Source: Clostridia bacterium (GTDB lineage Bacteria > Bacillota > Clostridia > Oscillospirales > CAG-272). Taken from it: a stretch of DNA of 64,000 nucleotides. Shown here piece by piece: positions 59,001 through 64,000 of this stretch. The DNA is taken from positions 1 to 64,000 of the forward strand of contig JAFVUF010000009.1 in NCBI GenBank assembly GCA_017502875.1, given 5' to 3'. The position numbers and the translations under genes were made by a program. The notes beneath the pieces are model-generated. The model had not been told where the DNA came from. It did not search any database and saw only the letters and a program-made list of their open reading frames with translations. Every line of letters begins with the position of its first letter. The first letter of the stretch is position 1.

Positions 59001-60386
59001 ATGCAAAGCAATCCCGATGTTATTCAAAAAGCAAAACGATATGTAAGAAGATATAAAATTTGGTGTACTGTATTTGCCATGTGCATTGTTTTGGGATATT
59101 ACTTGGTTGCTTTGCAGGGCAACATATTTGCTACGCTTGCAGCATTAATTGTATTCCTTTTGATGATTCTAATAAGCAGCCCGATTGTATTCAACAAATG
59201 CATACTGTCAATATTGAATAAAAAACTGGATGCCGATACGTATCTTGCGACCGTATATCAAGGAAAATTTGATACACCTGCTGCTTTATGGCAATTATAT
59301 GGCGAGTATTTTTGCGGACACTATCAAAATGTCATCAATATTTGTAAATTAAAATTAAATGATCTGAAAACTGCAAATCGTTATAAATATCATTATCTTA
59401 CATATCTTGCTAATGTGTATTTTGATATTGGTGATGATGAAAATCTCCGAAGCGTATGTGAGCAATATGAAATTGCATTAGTTAAGGAAAAAGCGAGTAA
59501 ACAAGCAAACTGCCGTACACGCTTCCCCCGAATGACATTTTATAATCTCTATTTGAAGCAAAATATTGATGCTTGTATTACGTGGGTCAATACGCCTACG
59601 CCTATAATACTCAACCAATATCACCGTAAACTTTGCAAAGCAAGACTCGCTCTTATGCAAGGAAACGAAGAAGAAGCTAACGAACATTATGAGGCATTAG
59701 CAAAAGAAGCCACTCATTTGAATTATGGTAAATTAGCCATAAGGCAGTTAGCTGAGCAAAAGAACCAAGAAATTGATGATTCCTTACAAACATTAAATAT
59801 CTCGGATGAATCAACAGAAGTTACTCTATATCCTGCAAACAGACGTAAGTTTAAAAAGATACTCGGCATTTGCTTGATTGCGTTCATCGTAATTTATGCT
59901 GCTATAGGAATCTTAAGAGTTATAACTTCGGACAAGAACAATGATAGAACATCAGACCCTTATTATGTCTATCTTGAAAGCGTTCGCGTGCTTGTAGAAG
60001 AAGATTATGATAACGTAGTTATGCTCGAAGCCTTCAATCTGAAAAACGGTGAGGAAAACATCGATGCGATGTTTATCTGCCACACAGATGAAAAGATTAT
60101 CGTTGGATGCCTATATACGTACGATGGTGATTCGCAACAATATTATGAAAAGATGACCGATATAACCATCGCGTCACTGTCTGAAAATCGTTCTCCACTT
60201 TGGTATTGTTCTTTTCCGTCAAAAACATCTCACAATCAGATAGAAAGTTATTTCTATACAGTAGAAGCAGATGTTCCTGCGAATTATGTACACTTATCCA
60301 CCTTTGAGATAAACGGACAGAAAGTATATTATGTAATAACAGAAATAGTTCCCGGAATTGTAATAACAATGCAATCAGAAGAATAA
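59001..60386 (+). CDS. Hypothetical membrane protein with TPR-like middle
   Basis: 461 residues. Two transmembrane helices (~20-38, 41-60) are followed by a helical region (~75-260) with TPR-like spacing (ALWQLYGEYFCGHYQNVI, YLTYLANVYFDIG, CKARLALMQGNEEEANEHYEALAKEA). A third membrane helix (~285) and an external C-terminal domain of ~150 residues follow. I do not recognise a specific family. ATG 59001 follows GGAGGTG. Base composition is clearly more AT-rich and codons (TTA, AAA, ATT) differ from its neighbours, which suggests later acquisition. Confidence 0.78.
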   Translation: MQSNPDVIQKAKRYVRRYKIWCTVFAMCIVLGYYLVALQGNIFATLAALIVFLLMILISSPIVFNKCILSILNKKLDADTYLATVYQGKFDTPAALWQLYGEYFCGHYQNVINICKLKLNDLKTANRYKYHYLTYLANVYFDIGDDENLRSVCEQYEIALVKEKASKQANCRTRFPRMTFYNLYLKQNIDACITWVNTPTPIILNQYHRKLCKARLALMQGNEEEANEHYEALAKEATHLNYGKLAIRQLAEQKNQEIDDSLQTLNISDESTEVTLYPANRRKFKKILGICLIAFIVIYAAIGILRVITSDKNNDRTSDPYYVYLESVRVLVEEDYDNVVMLEAFNLKNGEENIDAMFICHTDEKIIVGCLYTYDGDSQQYYEKMTDITIASLSENRSPLWYCSFPSKTSHNQIESYFYTVEADVPANYVHLSTFEINGQKVYYVITEIVPGIVITMQSEE

Positions 60387-60395
60387 TTATTGATT

Positions 60396-60425
60396 AACCA
60401 CGGTTCACAGCGAGCCGTGGTTTTT
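60396..60425 (+). terminator. Terminator after the 59001 gene
   Basis: AACCACGG...CCGTGGTT stem with inner TTC/GAG-type pairs, then T. Confidence 0.88.
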
Positions 60426-60641
60426 ATTATTCACTACGCTGTCATTTTTTGTTGACAACACTGACTGAATTAAAGACAACAAATCAAATTCGTTGGGCGG
60501 TGGCTTGCTGCCGCCGTTACAAACGGTTATGATGAAAAGAGGGAGGGAGATAACCCCCGCCCTTGTCAAAAGTAACGCAAAGGCACTTTTGACATTAGCA
60601 TATCAAAAGAGCTGTTGCTTACCTTCCGGGAGGTGGAAAGA

Positions 60642-60766
60642 AGCCTCCCCTGTGTAAGGGGAGGTGGCAGCCGAAGGCTGACGGAGGGGGTGTAAAAGGT
60701 TAGAGTTTCATTCAAAACAATCCCTCAGCCGCCTTCGGCGTCAGCTCCCTTTGCACAAGGGAGCCT
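60642..60766. repeat. MITE-like inverted repeat pair
   Basis: A ~50-base unit (GCCTCCCCTGTGTAAGGGGAGG, then GGCAGCCGAAGGCTGACGGAGGG) at 60642-60691 is matched in inverted orientation at 60720-60766 with related sequence (CCCTCAGCC...CAGCTCCC...AAGGGAGCC). Each unit has two hairpins of its own. The rest of 60426-60830 holds no gene I can support. Confidence 0.85.
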
Positions 60767-60810
60767 TTTTTACGTTCATTTATGCCTTGTCAATTTTCCT
60801 AATAAGCACT

Positions 60811-60871
60811 GCATTTGTGGACACAAATGCAAAAATACGGTATACCTCTTTCGAGATATACCGTATTTTTG
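60811..60871. terminator. Two hairpins ahead of the prs 3' end; the second is a bidirectional terminator
   Basis: GCATTTGTG/CACAAATGC (60811-60830) is followed by AAAAATACGGTATA pairing with TATACCGTATTTTT (60831-60870). The second has A and T runs at both ends and can end prs transcripts on the minus strand. Confidence 0.82.
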
Positions 60872-60929
60872 AAAACTATCCTTTATGGTACGCCCCTAAT
60901 GACTCAGCTTTTTTATGTATATTAGGAAA

Positions 60930-62075
60930 TTAAAGCGTATCTCTGTACTCCTCTTTAAGCATACCGTTTTCGTCTATCTTTGTAGCGAGGAGCTTCTGGA
61001 TTCTGTCAACAGGGTTAAGCAGAGAGCTTATGCTGTGTTCGGTGTGCAAAGCGGAAATTATAAGCGCGACGTACTTAGCCATATTGACCTCGGTGTACCA
61101 CTCTCTCTGTCTGAGCTCTTCGGTGCGGTAGATAAGGTTGGTGGTGAATATCTGGTCGATGGCTCCGTCCTTGTAAGCCTTGTCAATCTTCTTGAGACCG
61201 TTGCAGAACAGACCGAAGGAGGCGAATACAAATACTCTCTTAGCTCCCTTTGATTTAAGCTGTCTTGCGACGTCCAGAACAGACTCGCCGGAAGCGATGA
61301 TGTCGTCAACGATAATAACGTCCTTGCCCTTAACGCTTTTTCCGAGGTACTGATGAGCCTTGATGGGGTTCTTACCGTCCTTGACAACGCTGTAATCACG
61401 GCGCTTATAGAACGTACCGAGCTCAAGCTTGAGAACAGAGGAATAGTACATACAACGGTTCATTCCGCCCTCGTCTGGGGATATCATCATAAGACTGTCG
61501 CGGTTGAGCGCTATATCAGGCACCTTTTTAAGAAGCGCCTTTATCATCTGGTAGGTCGGGTGAACGTTATCAAACGAGCACATCGGGATAGCGTTCTGGA
61601 TACCGATATTATGGATATCGAAGGAGATGAGGTTGACCACGCCCATATCGACAAGCTCCTTTAAGGAAATTGCCGCGTCAAGAGACTCACGGAGAGTACG
61701 CTTGTCCTGACGTCCCTCGTAAATCATAGGCATAATGACGTTTACACGGCGTCCCTTACCTGCTATTGCGCAGATAACTCTCTTTAAGTCCTGAAAATGG
61801 TCATCAGGACTCATAGGGCATTCCTTGCCGTACATCTTGAAGGTTGCGCCGTGGTTGAACATATCGGCGAAAATGAAAATGTCGTGGTTACGCACAGAAT
61901 CATTTATAACGACCTTAGCCTCACCAGAGCCGAAGCGAATATACTGGGGATTAACGATACATGAGTCAGCCGTAAGCTGCCATGTTCTAAGCCAAGAATC
62001 GACCTCTTTAAGAAACTCGTCGCAGCCCGCGGTGCCTATGACACTGAGCTTGCCCTTTATCTCATCCATTTCCAT
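60930..62075 (-). CDS. prs: Ribose-phosphate pyrophosphokinase, long clostridial form
   Basis: Makes PRPP from ribose 5-phosphate and ATP for purine, pyrimidine, His and Trp synthesis. The 381-residue product is ~65 longer than typical Prs because of N- and C-terminal additions. Core motifs are recognisable: GRQDKRT (ATP flexible loop), SFDIHN (catalytic His), SPDEGGMNR and the PRPP loop VIIVDDIIASGES. CGGAGGA precedes the ATG. It is monocistronic with its own promoter. Confidence 0.92.
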   Translation of the reverse strand: MEMDEIKGKLSVIGTAGCDEFLKEVDSWLRTWQLTADSCIVNPQYIRFGSGEAKVVINDSVRNHDIFIFADMFNHGATFKMYGKECPMSPDDHFQDLKRVICAIAGKGRRVNVIMPMIYEGRQDKRTLRESLDAAISLKELVDMGVVNLISFDIHNIGIQNAIPMCSFDNVHPTYQMIKALLKKVPDIALNRDSLMMISPDEGGMNRCMYYSSVLKLELGTFYKRRDYSVVKDGKNPIKAHQYLGKSVKGKDVIIVDDIIASGESVLDVARQLKSKGAKRVFVFASFGLFCNGLKKIDKAYKDGAIDQIFTTNLIYRTEELRQREWYTEVNMAKYVALIISALHTEHSISSLLNPVDRIQKLLATKIDENGMLKEEYRDTL

Positions 62076-62117
62076 TGAAAAGTCCTCCGATGAATTTTAA
62101 AGATTTATCTTGACATT

Positions 62118-62146
62118 ATTATAACAAATAAATTCATATTTTTCAA
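62118..62146 (-). promoter_or_regulatory. Promoter of prs
   Basis: Minus strand: TTGAAA (complement of 62141-62146), 17 bases, TATAAT (complement of 62118-62123). Confidence 0.85.
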
Positions 62147-62301
62147 CATATTTTTCAAATTTTGATTATTAAAAAATAGTAGGAATTTTAGGGTGTTTTT
62201 TGTGTAATTTCCATATAAATATTATTTCTTAGTGGCAAAAGCTGCTTTTGGGCATAAAATCAGTCCTGTAAAGCTGTGAAATCGGAGGGTAAAAAACGAA
62301 A

Positions 62302-64000
62302 ATGCCTTCATTAAACGAATTTCTTAAAATCATGGGAGCGCCGAGTGTAAAAAACGGAGACGATACTGTTGTAACGGGACTGTCATACGATAGCAGAAGA
62401 GCTTTGGCAGGGCACGTGTTTTTTTGCAAGGGAGGAAGCTTTTTGCCTGTATACGCCAAGCGCGCAAGCGAAAAGGGGTGCGTATGTATAGTTTACTCTG
62501 AGGAGACGGAGTCGGTAGTGGAGATAAAAACCGAGTGCGTAAAAGTCAGGGTGGAGAACGTAAGGCGGGCGATGGCGCTCTGCGCCGCGCATTTTTACGG
62601 CTATCCAATGGATAAGCTGATAAGCGTGGCGGTAACAGGCACAAAGGGGAAAACCACGGTTACAGGTTACATAAACGAGGCGCTCAACCGAGTAAATGGC
62701 TTTCGCTCTGTTATACTGTCGAAAACTGTATCAGAAAGCGCTCCGAGGCTGACTACACCCGAGGCGATAGATCTTCACTGTGCCGCGGCGAAGGCAGTCA
62801 AGCTCGGCTGCACGCATATCGTATGTGAGATATCAAGTCAGGCGCAGAAGCTTGAAAGGACGTACGGTATAAGCTTTGATATCGGCTGCTTTACGAATTT
62901 CGGGAGAGATCATATAAGCAAATCGGAGCACGTGGACGAAAGCGAATACTTTAGCTGCAAGCGCTCTGTTTTAAAGCAGTGTAAAAGGGCAGTGATAAAC
63001 GTTGACGACGAAAAAGGCGGAGAGCTGCTTTGTGAAATGAAAGGCAACGCCGTAAGCGTCTCGCTTATCGACAGAAACGCGGATTATTACGGTGAAAATA
63101 TGTGTTTTGAGGACCACGGGTGCGATCTTTCGGTGGCTCGGCGGTCAAAAAAAGCGTTTCCGATAGTTGCATACGGGATAGGAGAATTTTGCGCGATGAA
63201 CGCGCTTTGCGCTACGGCGGTAGCAATGGAGTGTGGCGCGGATAAAAGGGCGGTGTTTGAAGGGATAATAAGTCAAAAGACGGAGGGAAGAGGAGAAATA
63301 ACAGTCAGCGCTGACGGCAAGATTATCGTAATTGTTGATTACGCGCACAACGAGATGAGCTTCAAGGCTATGCTTGACGCCGTAAAAAAGGAATATCCTG
63401 GAGCAGTTGTAACGGTCATTTTCGGGTGTCCTGGAGATAAAGCGAGCTGTCGGAGAAGACAACTCGTCGCGGCGGTGTCTGATAGAGCTGACAAGGTAAC
63501 TGTATGCGAGGATGATAGCGGCAGCGAGGGGTATGAAGCGATAAAAAACGAAATGCGAGGGCATTTTGAGGAGCTGCTAAGCGAAGGCGCTCGCAGACTT
63601 TCACCTGCTTCGGTGTCGTATATAGAGGACAGAAAGGTTGCGCTTGAAAGCGCGCTTGAAAACGCGAGTGATAACGATATGCGACACGTAATATTGTTGC
63701 TTGGAAAGGGCAGCGAATGCTTCAATCGGGGTTACGGGTGCGATGAAGCGTGTGTAAGCGATGTTGTGTTGGCTAAGAATGCAATTGAAGAATACGACCG
63801 AAAGGCAAAGCTCAAAGAAACGTTTTTATCGCTTGGATTGGCTGAAAAAAGCCGCGTTTTGATTTGTGTTGCAAGGGATACCGGAGTATCTCTTGAGCTT
63901 GCCTCGTCGCTTGAATACGTTATCGGCAGAGCTGAGGTGTATGCGCTATGCGACAGGCTCTGCGCTGATATGCTTAAGGAAAACTGCTTTGCGCGAGGTA
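62302..64000 (+). CDS. Mur ligase family protein, MurE-like (partial, runs off the window)
   Basis: 566 residues are visible with no stop before the window edge. The layout is that of MurE: N-terminal UDP-binding domain, P-loop TGTKGKTT (112-119), TNFGRDH (~198), the GRGE stretch (~329) and LLLGKGSE (~466). The amino-acid-specificity motif DNPR expected after ~400 reads DDSGS, and the lysine-carbamate region is lengthened. From ~505 an extra domain begins (SRVLICVARDTGVSLELASS) that ordinary MurE proteins (~490 residues) lack. CGGAGGG precedes the ATG. The substrate is therefore uncertain; it may be a paralog of the cell-wall enzyme. Confidence 0.85.
   Translation, partial: MPSLNEFLKIMGAPSVKNGDDTVVTGLSYDSRRALAGHVFFCKGGSFLPVYAKRASEKGCVCIVYSEETESVVEIKTECVKVRVENVRRAMALCAAHFYGYPMDKLISVAVTGTKGKTTVTGYINEALNRVNGFRSVILSKTVSESAPRLTTPEAIDLHCAAAKAVKLGCTHIVCEISSQAQKLERTYGISFDIGCFTNFGRDHISKSEHVDESEYFSCKRSVLKQCKRAVINVDDEKGGELLCEMKGNAVSVSLIDRNADYYGENMCFEDHGCDLSVARRSKKAFPIVAYGIGEFCAMNALCATAVAMECGADKRAVFEGIISQKTEGRGEITVSADGKIIVIVDYAHNEMSFKAMLDAVKKEYPGAVVTVIFGCPGDKASCRRRQLVAAVSDRADKVTVCEDDSGSEGYEAIKNEMRGHFEELLSEGARRLSPASVSYIEDRKVALESALENASDNDMRHVILLLGKGSECFNRGYGCDEACVSDVVLAKNAIEEYDRKAKLKETFLSLGLAEKSRVLICVARDTGVSLELASSLEYVIGRAEVYALCDRLCADMLKENCFARG

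Noticed and set aside
1..64000. Prophage or integrative element
   Set aside because: No integrase, terminase, capsid, relaxase or transposase gene is visible anywhere in the window.

Overview
The window looks like chromosomal DNA from an uncultured gut-type member of the Firmicutes, class Clostridia (Oscillospirales or a related order). Supporting signs: strong AGGAGG-type ribosome sites, many near-consensus sigma-A promoters (TTGACA, 17 nt, TATAAT), cysteine-containing bS18 and bL32, a clade II single-chain PurL relative, both GluRS and GlnRS, and THF and ZTP riboswitches. Assignment below class level is inference. The DNA is mostly core housekeeping genes, but the spaces between them are unusually rich in small hairpin repeats and relics of gene ends.

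Layout. 1-680: two different hairpin repeat arrays. 678-1959 (-): rpsF-ssb-rpsR behind a perfect promoter. 1976-3127 (-): THUMP-type rRNA methyltransferase. 3299-7408 (+): membrane protein, cwlD, radA, DUF815 ATPase. 7488-9590: THF riboswitch controlling an in-frame FolT-FolC fusion. 9747-11936 (-): aconitase-family hydratase. 12195-18407 (+): membrane protein, AEC transporter, HAD phosphatase, gltX, glnS; the HAD-gltX pair is bracketed by relic copies of its own outer ends. 18609-19880: metY. 19957-20781: divergent XRE repressor and small DUF6809-like gene sharing three operators. 21058-21134 (-): tRNA-Arg(CCG). 21456-25765: tsaE-tsaB-rpiB-alaS. 25940-29223: TSCPD protein, tRNA-Lys(TTT), mtnN, hflX, yigZ. 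29341-33448: dgt (its 3' end present three times), dnaG, rpoD. 33703-35418: solitary solute-binding lipoprotein. 35633-40288: yceD/DUF177, rpmF, DUF512 protein, der, plsY, rpmB. 40477-44488: LysR regulator, then a two-component system bracketed by paralogous small membrane proteins. 44623-47306 (-): yebC and argS. 47479-51002: ZTP riboswitch, pflB, pflA. 51230-53314: protein with a degenerate duplicated HNH-like fold. 53398-54384 (-): meso-diaminopimelate dehydrogenase. 54686-58814: a large PurL-like protein lacking all its catalytic motifs, overlapping an anchored leucine-rich-repeat protein. 59001-60386: AT-rich membrane/TPR-like gene. 60930-62075 (-): long-form prs. 62302 to the end: partial Mur ligase with an altered specificity motif.

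How the genes work together. Most loci serve translation (ribosomal proteins, four aminoacyl-tRNA synthetases, tRNA t6A synthesis, two tRNAs), replication and sigma factor (dnaG, rpoD, ssb), and one-carbon/purine metabolism (folate uptake and polyglutamylation under THF control, pyruvate formate-lyase under ZTP control, prs). The most unusual signals are: the PurL pseudoenzyme paired with a membrane LRR protein; gene termini repeated with only synonymous changes (dgt, and to a large degree gltX and HAD), suggesting repeated allele replacement; and a two-hairpin element with covarying stems placed just after glnS, alaS and argS.
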